A DNA stretch of 64,000 nt from Rhizophagus clarus (Eukaryota; Glomeromycota; Glomeromycetes; Glomerales; Glomeraceae). The DNA is taken from the NCBI GenBank assembly GCA_015698045.1, contig BLAL01000218.1:496001-560000 (forward strand), read 5' to 3'. A model generated the notes under the pieces. It searched no databases, was not told where the DNA came from, and worked only from the letters and a program-made list of their open reading frames with translations. The position numbers and the translations under genes are program-made. Positions within the stretch are counted from its first letter, which is position 1. Each line of letters begins with the position of its first letter. Below are positions 49,460-59,955 of the stretch, piece by piece.

Positions 49460-50491
49460 TTATAATAGGGAAATTGAGAATATGGTAAAATAGTTGAATT
49501 ATTAGGATTGAGTGGATTTGATGAGTTAGGAGGTTGGAAATACGAAGGAAATTGACCATAGGTTGATTGTAATGTGGTTGAAGGTGATGGAGTATTAGTT
49601 GTATCAGGAGGAATCGGATTGGAAACAATTTGTTGTGGTAGAGATGATGAATTAGAAATCATAAGAGTAGTCTGGTCAGAAATAGATGAATTTGTGGTAG
49701 GCGGAGATTGTTGTGAATTCAAAGATTCATAAAATCTGTTTATAATAGCAGCTTGAGGGTCCAAAGAAGTAGAATTGAATATATCAGACAAAGTACTAGA
49801 AGACTTGCTAATATCTTCATAATCTATTTCAGTGGCATTGACTGTTATAAAATTTTGTTTTGCAGCTGCATAGTGACCAATTATGTTGAATACTTAATTA
49901 TTATTCCATTGTGAGGCTATATTGGCCCACCTGTTTTTTATAACATTGTAAAAAATACTGGAGTTAAGACGTGTCTTTTCATTGTTATATGCATTGTAAA
50001 CGTCTATAGTCGATCTAACACAATTCACAGTATCGATAATTTGATGAGAGTTTGTATAGGATGTGAAAAAAATGACATTTTGGGAGCCTGTTCAGGGAGA
50101 TCTCTTGAATTTTCACCTTCATTTCATTTAAAGGTATAAGAACTTATAAGCACCAACTAAGAAATGTGAAAAATAATAAAATTTAATTTGGATGTAATTG
50201 ACTAAAAAGTATATTCAAAAATAAAATAGTTAGATTACTAACAGCAATTGTTTCAATGTCATCTACTTTAATAAAAGTAAATTTTCCCATCATATGTACA
50301 ATATCATTTTCATTAAAGGGTTGACATTGCTTTGAATGCAGCCCTTTACGTGTATTATAAAACACTTTCCATTTGAACTTCTCATAATGCTGTGGTCCCA
50401 TTCTAAATACTGCATCTCCAAACTCTGTGCCAGATTTTTGATCAATAAATTTAGATTCTATCAAACAGAAAACACTCATAGTAGTTGCCAT
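49460..50491 (-). pseudogene. Helitron N-terminal ORF with unrecognised leading domain, broken
   Basis: Exon 1 (50491-50243, 83 codons) starts MATTMSVFCLIESKFIDQKS and contains FGDAVFRMGPQHYEKFKWKV and VHMMGKFTFIKVDDIETIAV. The beta-rich look would fit an OB-like or other small DNA-binding fold, but this is only a guess. After a possible GTTAGT donor come DLPEQAPKMSFFSHP, VYNAYNNEKTRLNSSIFYNV and NRWANIASQWNNN, a TAA, then IGHYAAAKQNFITVNATEID. A long open Pro/Ser/Asn-rich stretch (49791-49460) leads into the Rep region. Several frameshifts and one stop disable it. It is in line and on the same strand as Rep and helicase, so probably the front of the same protein. Confidence 0.6.
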
Positions 50492-50539
50492 TTTGATTTT
50501 GGTTTTTTTATTATTTTTTAGAAAAAAATTTTTTTATTT

Positions 50540-50762
50540 TCTATGAAAAAATAAAACTTCGTGAGAATTTAATTGACAACTGATCAGATCAGGAAAAATG
50601 AAATTTTTATTATTTTCTTTTTTTAGACTAGATGATCATTTTACCACGATTTTTTCGCCAGTCCTAAATTACTACTAAAATATGAAAAAATAAAACTTTG
50701 TGAGAATTTAATTGACAACTATTTTACCACGATTTTTTCACCAGTTCTAAATTACTACTAGA
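50540..50762. repeat. Imperfect tandem duplication
   Basis: TATGAAAAAATAAAACTT(C/T)G, then TGAGAATTTAATTGACAACT and ATTTTACCACGATTTTTTC, then CCAGT(C/T)CTAAATTACTACTA, occur twice (50540-50677 and 50678-50762). The first copy carries about 55 extra bases. Confidence 0.75.
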
Positions 50763-51272
50763 ATAAAATCAGAAATATATTTCTTTTTTAGGAATAATCA
50801 TTTTTTTTTAATTTATTATTTCTATTATTTATTATTTATTATTTAATCAAAAGGCAATTTGTATTTCGTATTTTTTTGATATTGATTTGATTTGATAATT
50901 GATAAAATAAATAAATAATAATCATCAAAAATAATCATAATTAAAATAAATAGTTATTTTTATATTGAAAAAAAAACAAAATTGAATAACGTGATTTATT
51001 TTTAAGGTTTTATATTATTTTTTATATTTTTATATTTTATTTTATTATTATTATTTATATTTTATTATTTTATTATTTATTACGAAAGAGAAATATTTTT
51101 TTTTTTATTTTAATAAATTTAATTAAATTAAAAATAAAAAAAAAATAGAATGATAGTATTTTTTACATTACAAAAAAAAAAAGAAGTAAAATTTTAAATT
51201 GAAAAACAGAAAATTTTCTTGAGTTTTTCAATATAGCTTTATTTTTTATGCTTTCTAGAAAATTTTCTATTT

Positions 51273-51732
51273 TTACAAAAAGAGAAAATTTCAAATCAAA
51301 ATGAGAAGATAATTCCCATTTTTTTATTTTATTTTTTTTTTTTTTTTCAAAGTTTTTTGAATTTTTCGTTAGAACAATTTTTACAAAAGAAAAAATTTCA
51401 AATCAAAAATGGAAGGTGATTCCCATTTTTATTTTTCAAAAGGTTTTTTGAATTTTTCGTTAGAACTTCATTTTTACAAAAAGAAAATTTCAAATCAAAA
51501 ATGGAAGGTGATTCCCATTTTTATTTTTCAAAGGTTTTTTTGAATTTTTCGTTAGAACTTCAAAATTTACAAAAGAAAAATTTCAAATCAAAAATGGAAG
51601 GTGATTCCCATTTTTATTTTTCAAAAGTTTTTTGAATTTTTCGTTAGCTTTATTTTTACAAAAAGAGAAAATTTCAAATCAAAAACAGAAAGTGATTCCC
51701 ATTTTCAACAAAAAAAAATTCAAAAAACGTTA
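51273..51732. repeat. Five tandem copies of a ~90-bp unit
   Basis: Each unit contains AAATTTCAAATCAAAAATGG, then GGTGATTCCCATTTTTAT and TTTTTTGAATTTTTCGTTAG. Copies 2-4 are nearly identical; copies 1 and 5 are divergent or partial. Pure noncoding minisatellite upstream of the Helitron and downstream of the copy-B gene. Confidence 0.85.
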
Positions 51733-51759
51733 GTTTCACCCATACTAACTAACAATATA

Positions 51760-52089
51760 TAAAATTATTTGCGACTTTTTTCATCCAAATTGGGAATTTT
51801 GGTTAGATTAAAGTACGCCCAATTTTTCATTTCAAGGCATGATTGTCAAAAAATTAATGCATTTCAGGATATGATCTTCAATTTCGGTGCAAAAAATGTC
51901 AGATAATTTGTTAGGTGTTTTAAAAAAATATGAAATGATATTTAATAATTATAATAATGTTACAAATATGATACCTCTTTTTTTTCAAAAAAAAAAAAAA
52001 AAAGATAAAAGGAATGAAATTCATTTAAAATATACAAATTACGAAAGAAAGTCTTCTAACGACATAAAAAGAAATAAACATAATATAAT
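51760..52089. other. Spacer between minisatellite and block B
   Basis: AT-rich, with an A run at 51987-52003. The open frame across it is compositional. Confidence 0.4.
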
Positions 52090-54080
52090 GACATCCAAAA
52101 TATCAAAAAAAAAAAAAGAAAATGTTCATTATAAATGCTTATTCGCATTTCGTTTGCTAGGTTTTGATCTTTTTGATTTGGATTTTTTGGTAAAGTTAGT
52201 ATGCTCAATATCTACAGTTTGACCGTATCTTGAGAATGCAGGATATTTTTGTTTAAGTTGATATTGAAATTGGTAATGAGGATGATTATTATAATGATTA
52301 TGATGATAATTTGAAGGTTGTTGTTCTTCCCTACAAAGAAATTTCTTCATTAGTCATAAATTTCATAGCGACGTATGGATTATGCAACGATGTTTCGTAT
52401 TGCATATGACGATAAATCATTGATAACTTACTTTTTAGTATGATAACGATCCTGTGGATGAACGACTCTTGAAGTATTTGTTGCGACAACTGCGATAAAT
52501 GAAGAAGCTCCTAAAAGTCTGCCCCACATGATGGTTTTAATTTTAAGACGTGAAATGTAGAATGTATGTAATGATAGAATAATTACAAGTTTATTATTAC
52601 AAGTTTAGATATAATAATTATGTACGTGAGAGAAAGAGAAGATGGTTATATATGATACGAGGAAAGAATGGGGTTTGTATAAAATAGAAAAAGAAAGTGA
52701 AAAAATATTTAAAAATTTAAAATTAAAATATAAAAATATTTAAATTAAACTTTCTTTTTTATTTGAATCAACAAAAATAAAAAAAAAAAAAGATTTAAAT
52801 TTAAATATTGTTCGTTAAGAGAGTTTTTGTCGTTATCGTTAAATAATTTAATTTTTTTTTTTTTTTGGGTATTTATGTTATATTTGTATAAAAGTATGAA
52901 TAAACTACGCACAACTAAGTTAAACAAATCATTTGTAATAACGAATTTGTAATAATCGATAGATTAGATTAACAATTAGCGGAGGTCAATGACCGATTAC
53001 CTTGCAGACTCGGAAATTTTGGTTCCGTCGTGTATCAATGATTCATCTACATTTCTTAATTCGAACGTACGACATAGCGTGTAACATTTTACTACGGACA
53101 ATGCATCTAATTAACCAATAATACAACATTGTCAATCTGATAAATATTGCGTGTCGTTTATTACGTTTTATTATAAGTTCATTGTGTTTCAAAAAAAAGG
53201 TGTAATAATTAGGGGTTCCAATTTACTTATGAGAAAATTCTCACCTTTATCAGTTTGTAAATTAGTCAATTCTTTTATTCTTTTGCATAAAAGAAATACA
53301 CATTATGCATGTATGTGTACATGTTGATTGAAGATTTATAACGAATTTTATCATTTGATTGCCAAGAAAAATGGTATCATTATATTTAGATATTTTTTTT
53401 TTGCTGTTTTCTTAAAATAAATTTTCACTGGGCTTAATTAATTACCTTTAAAAGATTTATCCCTGAAAAATTTTATAATTTTTTTTTTGTGCAACAAATA
53501 TGAAAAGGAAAATATAATGAATATTAAATTTCATTCATTCTAACAAATAAATTACACTTGCTTTTTTTAAAAAAAAAAGATCTTGATGAAATATTTTTGA
53601 ATATATTTCCTTTTTTAATGATCTGAAAAACAATTATGTGCTTTATTTTCTAATTTTATTCAATCCATTTAAAGATATAATTACCAAAATAGTAATAGTT
53701 TTTTTTTTCTCATTTACCGCAGAAGCTTGTTGTCAGATTTTTCAAGCCACCCGCAGTATTTTCTGTGGTACAATCGGATGAATTCCGTTCTTACTAATAA
53801 AATTTATGACATGTAATGTGTAGATACCGGTACTACCTAATTATTTAAATATTTTCTTTTAACGGGAAAAATATTTTCCTTCGCTTTGATTTATATTGAT
53901 AACAATTGAATGAAGTAAAAATTACTAAATAATATCTCATTCACCAATCAAATATTATTATTATTGGACGGGAGTAAAAACAATGATATCCCCGTCCAAT
54001 AAGTTTATTGTTGTTCTGTCATCAAGAATACTGCGGAGACCAATAGGAATTAATATTATTCTGCATGTTCCTTCCTAATA
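52090..54080. repeat. Duplicated segment, block B, right part
   Basis: Resumes the alignment with block A (32.82-34.87 kb): the small gene, its promoter (CGTGAAATGTAGAATGTATG and GATAGAATAATTACAA shared), GCGGAGGTCAATGACCGATT against ACGGAGGTTGACTGATT, and the final GACCAATAGGAATTAATAT near 54040. Confidence 0.75.
52129..52529 (-). CDS. Small orphan protein, copy B (99 aa)
   Basis: Exon 1 is 52529-52432 and exon 2 is 52330-52129, with the same GTAAG donor and position as copy A; 99 residues in an unbroken frame. N-terminus MWGRLLGASSFIAVVATNTS, central HYNNHPHYQFQYQLKQKYPA, FSRYGQTVDI, and a basic tail (KKSKSKRSKPSKRN). Differences from copy A lie mostly in the tail and the linker after the intron; the core is nearly unchanged while flanking noncoding DNA has diverged more. 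This pattern suggests that both copies have been kept functional. Function and location unknown; the N-terminal hydrophobic stretch could be a membrane or organelle signal. Confidence 0.8.
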
Positions 54081-54429
54081 ATAAACTACTGCAAATATTA
54101 CATTTGAGAAAACATTCTGAATAATATTGTCTTGAAAATTTTCATGTTGGCATGTGTTATTGAATTCTGAGACAATAATAGAAAACAATTGGCTACGTCA
54201 ATTTTAAGGGTCAAGCTATCGTAGTTTATCGTACTAGTAAAACAATATGAAGAAATCTGATTATTTATACAAATACCGTATATATAGTATCACAACCGAG
54301 ATACAAAAAATCACAAAAAAAAAATATAAAGACATTTTAATCATAATATAATCAATTCATCAGAAAATGCAAAAAAAAAGTTGTGAATACAATTTCTTAA
54401 AAGGAATTTATAATTTTATTATTATCTCC

Positions 54430-55430
54430 CTGTTGATAAATCCACAAGAAATTATCTTAATACATTTGATGATTACGGCACCAGAATGGATTATCGCAAA
54501 TCTCTTTCAAACATATTTCGAAAACAAATAGGAATATAATCCAGGACAGGGTTAAAGTTTTGTGTCATATGTATTTCCCTTATTTTGCTTTTGAACCCAT
54601 AAGGCCGTAACAGATAAAATGAGCAAAGGCGATCAAGGAACGAACATTTTAATGCAAAAAAAAAGTAGGAATATCGAATTTAGGATAGAGCTAAAGTTTT
54701 GGTCGTAGTGTTTACATTATCCCGCCTTTGTTGACTTTACCATTTGATTCCGTAGCAGTTAGAACGAGCAGAACCACCAAGGAGCAGATATCTTGATGAT
54801 ATGAATATTGAATTGAACTAAAGTTTATCATTAGAATTATATCAAACATTTACTTATTCCTCATTTAATTTGAGATAAACAGCGACGAGATAATTTCAGT
54901 TAGTCAACGTAAAAAAAGGTAAGAAGATCAGATTTGGGGCTGAATCAAAATTTTTATCATTTGAATTTCTGGTGTTTTTTTTTTTATTGTACACATTGGT
55001 ATTACATTTATTAACTTCAGTACTTCGGTTCCTGGGATCGATCAAATAAGCGTAAAGAGTTCTCAACTTGAAAAACTTGCAAATGCTATTTTTGAAAAGA
55101 ACAAAGTGCCATCCCTGAATGAATTATTGGAACAATGAAAAGGATGCGGAGAAAGATTGCATAGAAATAGACGAAAAGTTGGAAAGTAAGAAAAGAGGGC
55201 ATACTATTTGTGATATTTAATTACCATTGAAATTTTTTCAGTTAGAATATTTAATTAATTGACTAATTTCCACAATTAAGATCCCTAGTCGTGGCCTTGA
55301 TATATTTTATTGTGATTCTAGTACTCACCCTGGCAAAAAAAGCAGCTCTGATTTTAAATATTATTGCGCAAGGCGTATTAGTAATAAACTTTATTATGGC
55401 TGTAAAGTTCTAAAAATTTCATAAATAATA
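54430..55430 (+). pseudogene. Unrecognised gene, eroded or with unresolved introns
   Basis: Protein-like segments on the plus strand: PVDKSTRNYLNTFDDYGTRM then DYRKSLSNIFRKQIGI (about 54431-54535); FSTSVPGIDQISVKSSQLEK then LANAIFEKNKVPSLNELLEQ (about 55013-55138). A one-base shift leads to NNEKDAEKDCIEIDEKLE with a GTAAG donor (about 55130-55190). Then IPSRGLDIFYCDSSTHPGKK and YYCARRISNKLYYGCKV after AATTAAG (about 55281-55425). The pieces are too protein-like to be chance but could not be joined in one frame. No domain recognised. Confidence 0.4.
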
Positions 55431-55439
55431 GAAAGATTT

Positions 55440-56971
55440 AACAGTTAGTGATCGTTTTTATATCTGTCATTTCTGGTATTATTTTTTTTTATTTTACTTG
55501 GAAAAAACTTCGATTCTCTATCATTGGATCAATGTAGGACTCAAGTTTTCTTTATTGACAATATTATCATTACGTAAGTAATAACATGAAGATTTTTTTA
55601 CATCATAGGTGAATTTTATAATCTTAATTTTTATATTCTTATTTTTCTCTAATTCTATCATAATATTGCAGATATACGATATTAACAGTTAATATTAGAA
55701 TATTCTTTCCCCACATATATAGTAAATATTGGTATACTAAATGTTGTAGGATAGGGCGATAATCATGTCGCAGCACGAAATTTTTAACATTAATGCAGTT
55801 TACACATTGTACTATATGTACGGTATGGTAAATATTGACATTATCATTTGAGAATTGCTTTACATATATTTTAATATAGTTAACATAAAAATTATTTTTT
55901 TCAAATTTCTATTATCTAAAAGAATCATACATTTTAACAATATTTTTTATTTGCTAGAATTTAATAAATTCTATTATTAAAGCATTAAATTTACACAACA
56001 TGCTGGATTCTCAAGCATTTGATTACACTGACATCAATACATCATATTACATCGTAAAATTTAGTTTTTTTTGCTTGAATTGTTTCAAAAAAATATATAT
56101 ATATATTTGTAATTCTATACTTTATTTCAGTTCTTCACTTATTTTGTCTTCTTAATATTTTTCTGATAATGATCTGAGTCATTTAAAGTTATGCTAAGAT
56201 ATAGTCGTTACTGTGTATATGTCGTACGTGTTGCTAAAACTAATATTTTAGGAGCTTCTCTACTACACTACTACTACACTCTTTTTTCTTTTAATTGGCC
56301 ATCAGACCAGTGGAATTGCTTAGTATAAGAAAGAATAATGCATAATTAAGTCAAATTCCCACATTATTTTTATGGTACTGTACATCTATACAACTTAAAA
56401 GAAATATTTCGGTTTGTGAAGCCTAATGTTGAAATTTAAAAGTCGAAATTTGCCGAAATTACATCATATCACATGATTTCAAATAGTTGCAAATTTTAAA
56501 TCCAAATAACTTCGCCAATAATGATGCTACAGGTATATTCATCAAATGGCGTATAGACCATTGAAGAATGTGAAAAACAATTCTTATGTTAAAAATATAA
56601 AAATTGGTCAAAATTTTGGAGTAAAAAAAAAAGGTCTAAAAATGGGAATTTCCCTTTACTCAATAGTGTCCATATAGGATTTGTATGTAAAACATAAATT
56701 TGTTGTAGTGTTATTAGCAGATTAAAAAAGGCAGTACAAAAAATCTTATGTATTTTTTTACTAAGTAAAATCATACAATTTATAAAATATTTTATTTTTG
56801 TGTACTGTACAGTATTTATGAAAGTACATCAATTCTTTGCATGAAAAAAATTCTATAATTATATTATAGTGACATATGATATAAAAATTGTAAAAAGATA
56901 AAAAGTTAAAAATACCTATAATAATTAGTTGTAAACCATTATATTACAAACAATTCTATATTTTTTTTACA
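55440..56971. other. Spacer, no gene seen
   Basis: AT-rich; the distal part is the 3' flank of the HSF gene. A GAAATTTGCCGAAATT-type motif occurs near 56446. Confidence 0.4.
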
Positions 56972-57916
56972 CTAACATTCATCTATTGAATTAGGATTAT
57001 TATAATTATTATCATTTTCATCTAAATTAAAATCAAATATCAGTTGATTATCTTGTTCTAAAAGATTATTAACATCTACATTATAATATGATAATATATT
57101 ATTTTCAATGGAATTATCCTTTAAATTTGTCATTTCATTAGAAGTCAAATAATCAATGTTAGACCCAACATCAATTTCAGATAAATCAGTCAGAGTTAAA
57201 TTCAAAGAATCATCAAATTGCTCATTATTACTAACAGTTAAAGGAGTTGATTCAGCAGAATTATTAAAATCTAATGTTAAAGATGGAAAATCAGCTCCAT
57301 TATATGCTTGAACATCTGATGATTTTAGTAAGTTAGAAAATTTTCGTTTCTTTGGTATAGTAGTTCTTTTATTGTCAACAGAAAATACTGAAGCAAGAAA
57401 TTTTAAAATTTTACTTATAGTATTTTGCTGATGATAATATTTTTCATATAAAATTTGGTTATCTTTTTGAATATTCCTTATATCTTCACTTATAATCATT
57501 TGACATTTTTTAATTGAAGTTATTTCATTTATTATATAATTCATATCCACTTCATTTGATTCTTTTATATTATTATCTTTTCCTTTCTTTCGATTAATAC
57601 AATATAAAAGATCTGGTTGATTATGAAGAAAATTTGGATTACTGAATTCTAATTGTTCAGATTGTTCATCAGGTTGAAGTACTCCTTGTTGAAGATGTGG
57701 TATCTTGTGAAATCCATACATATTTAGTTGTCTTATAAAACTGCCAAAATTATTGTGCTTAAAAAATTGAGGAAGAATTTTTTTTGCAAATGCTTGAGGA
57801 TTTTTTACATAAAATGAATTACCAGCCTTGGATCAGGTAATTATATCATTTGATTGAGGGTCATTAACCATATTATAAAGTTTCTTTAAAAAGGCTGGTA
57901 CACTTTGGTTATCCAT
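56972..57916 (-). pseudogene. Heat shock transcription factor with a nonsense codon in the DNA-binding domain
   Basis: HSFs trimerise and bind nGAAn repeats to switch on chaperone genes. From the ATG at 57916 the frame reads MDNQSVPAFLKKLYNMVNDP, QSNDIIT, then TGA (57835-57833), then [40 protein letters not shown] and FHKI. This is the winged-helix DNA-binding domain including the recognition helix. The family's conserved Trp (I-x-W-S) stands exactly where TGA occurs, so TGG to TGA is one base. Downstream 250 codons are clean: a heptad region (about residues 118-177, ending [16 protein letters not shown]) as in HR-A/B, then an acidic Asn/Leu-rich C-terminus. Otherwise intact, intronless, 314 codons. 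It could be a recent pseudogene, a strain-specific null, a sequencing error or a readthrough gene. Confidence 0.85.
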
Positions 57917-58682
57917 TTTTTTAAAAAATTGAAACTAGAAAATAATTTTCTAATAATTTAATAATTATAAAAAAAAAAAAAACAAACAGAAGTATATATA
58001 TTGTCATTAGTAAATGACATAATTTTTATCAATCTGACTTATTAAACTAACCATATTAATATATATGAACAATCATTTTATTAGATTTTATTAATTTAGA
58101 TAATTTTGATTATTTTACTAAAGTTGACTATTTAAGAGTAAAATTAATATAATTTCCGTTTCATATAAAATATAAGAATGTATTGTATAGTGACTAATGT
58201 ATGGTAATTACTAATTAATATTCTAAACAGATAATTTCGAGTATTTGAATTGACTTTAGATCAGAAAAATTGGATTCAATCTGATACTTTTTAAACATTA
58301 TAATCATGTGATATATATTCAAAAAAACTTGGTCGATAATCATGCATCCAGACAAGATGATGTTTAACAATTCCCTTTAAATTAATAAAAAAACATTTTT
58401 ATACCATTTTTTTAATGATTTGAAAACTGTTTTATAATAGTAAATTGATAAAAAAATATTTTTTTTTAACATTAATTATTTTTAGTAATTTTAATAAGAA
58501 AAATGTTACAAAATGTTTTATTAATATTTTTAATTAAATAAAAAAAATAATGTTTTACAATATTTTTTTTAGAACTTGTCTATCATTCGTGTAAACATTT
58601 TTCTCACGTGAAACAAAAAAAAATTGAAAGTTCTGATTTGTTGTATCATGTGATAGATGACGTGCGCTGAAGTACCCCAGTA
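57917..58682. other. Upstream region of the HSF gene
   Basis: AT-rich, with long A runs. No other gene and no clear TATA box or HSE array picked out by eye. Confidence 0.35.
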
Positions 58683-58711
58683 GCACCATCATGAAAGTTA
58701 CAGTTACGTGA
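58683..58711. repeat. 29-bp sequence with an inverted copy at 61661-61689
   Basis: GCACCATCATGAAAGTTACA followed by GTTACGTGA; its reverse complement recurs at 61661-61689 with 27 of 29 matches (that copy carries TCACGTGAC). The two face each other across about 2.95 kb containing the LINE and the satellite. Similarity stops at the edges. CACGTG is an E-box core; a shared regulatory site or eroded element ends are both possible. Confidence 0.65.
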
Positions 58712-58858
58712 CAATGACACTTGTGCTACTTGTATGCTGAATGAGGAAATTTTAATTTCATTTTTACTTATAAACTAGCATGCAAGGATACCATAAATGT
58801 ACATTTTGTATCACCTTATAACTAAAAAAGTCAAATTTTTTTTTTAAAGGGTTATATA

Positions 58859-58899
58859 AATTCTGGCCAGAATTAAATTGTTAAATTCTGATCAGAATT
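58859..58899. repeat. Two adjacent 16-bp palindromes
   Basis: AATTCTGGCCAGAATT (58859-58874), identical to the copy at 17894, and AATTCTGATCAGAATT (58884-58899) ten bases later. Confidence 0.75.
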
Positions 58900-58934
58900 A
58901 AGATAATAAATTTTATTTAAAATAACGTAAGTGG

Positions 58935-59955
58935 ACAAGATTGTCCACTCTTATTCTCTCTTTCAAGACTTTATGTACCATAAACATAGTCGTTTCAAGA
59001 GTTTCAAGCTCAAACTTTTTTTTCAAGAGTTGCCTGTTCTTACTCGTCTGGCTCGTAACTGCGTTAATTTAGACCTTTCTGACTTATGTCCATTTTGTGG
59101 TATCCTTTCTGAATCATTGAATCACTTATGGATGTGTTTTAACGCACTGGATATTCTGCCTGTTTCTCCCTTTGATACTTGCCAGACTCTGTTGTTGCTC
59201 TTCAGGGATTCTCTTTTTCGCAAGGCTCCTAAATCAGCCTCCATCAATTGTGTACGCGATTTTAAACTGTTGGCACTCTGATCTCACCCTGACGCTACTT
59301 CTTCCTGTTCCCTTTTATTTTGGGGTCTGGTTCCTTTATGCCTTATGACTGCTTTGTCTACTATCTTTCCACCTGCCCAAGTCCCTCGACTGCTTTCACA
59401 TGCTTTGTTCAAGCTTCACTACTGCCTGCACTCATTTGTCTGGATTCTGCATTCAGATTTTATGCATGCTTACTTCTTGTGCCAGGACATTTCTCCCAAA
59501 CAACTTCACAATTATCGTCGCTCCTCTGGTCTTCCATTGCCCATTTTTCAGTCTTCCTCTACTGGCTCCTCCTCTGCCCTGCCTCCTCTCAACCCTGTTA
59601 TAGGGTTTGGCTAGTACAAGTCTGCGCTTACCTTTGGTCGAACTTGGACAGACCATGTAGCTTTTCCAATGGAATAGGATTTCTTTTCAGCACAGGAAGA
59701 TTCTCCCTGGTGTGGTTGCGTGATGCATTATTATTGGGGCCTTTCTGAGGGTCAATCTTGGGTCATTTATTTTCTTAGATGATCGGGATATACAATTTTT
59801 ATAGTTTTTTTTAGTTTAGTTTAACTTAGATTTACTTTTAATTTTGTGTGACCTTTTCTTTGTATTGTTTTATTTTATATTTTATATGTATTTTATATGA
59901 TTTATATTCAATAAAGTTTTGCAAAAGAGCTGTTTACCAACAAGATTGTCCACTC
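58935..59955 (+). mobile_element. 5'-truncated LINE with 16-bp target duplication
   Basis: ACAAGATTGTCCACTC is repeated exactly at 58935-58950 and 59940-59955. Between them, 58951-59281 encodes the C-terminal end of a non-LTR reverse transcriptase ORF, including LFFQELPVLTRLARNCVNLD and the zinc-binding motif CPFCG...LNHLWMC, then a stop. A G+C-richer 3' region follows, and AATAAA lies at about 59910. The reverse transcriptase core and endonuclease are absent. Exact duplication and low divergence suggest a fairly recent insertion. The target site is itself a GTGGACAA/TTGTCCAC unit of the neighbouring satellite. Confidence 0.85.

Larger units (their letters stand above)
45459..50491 (-). mobile_element. 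Decayed Helitron inserted in block B
   Basis: Order on the minus strand is N-terminal ORF, Rep (HUH) nuclease region, Pif1-type helicase: the Helitron architecture. The coding part is about 4.3 kb after subtracting the 722-bp hAT-like insertion at 48730-49451. True termini (TC at the 5' end; hairpin and CTRR at the 3' end) could not be fixed by eye. Block A has no such DNA at the matching place. Confidence 0.8.

Noticed and set aside
51887-52222. 111-codon plus-strand frame
   Set aside because: Lys-rich from A runs and antisense to the exon of the 99-aa gene.
59320-59748. Long frames in three phases plus one antisense frame
   Set aside because: Caused by the higher GC of the LINE 3' region; none carries a domain and they contradict each other.
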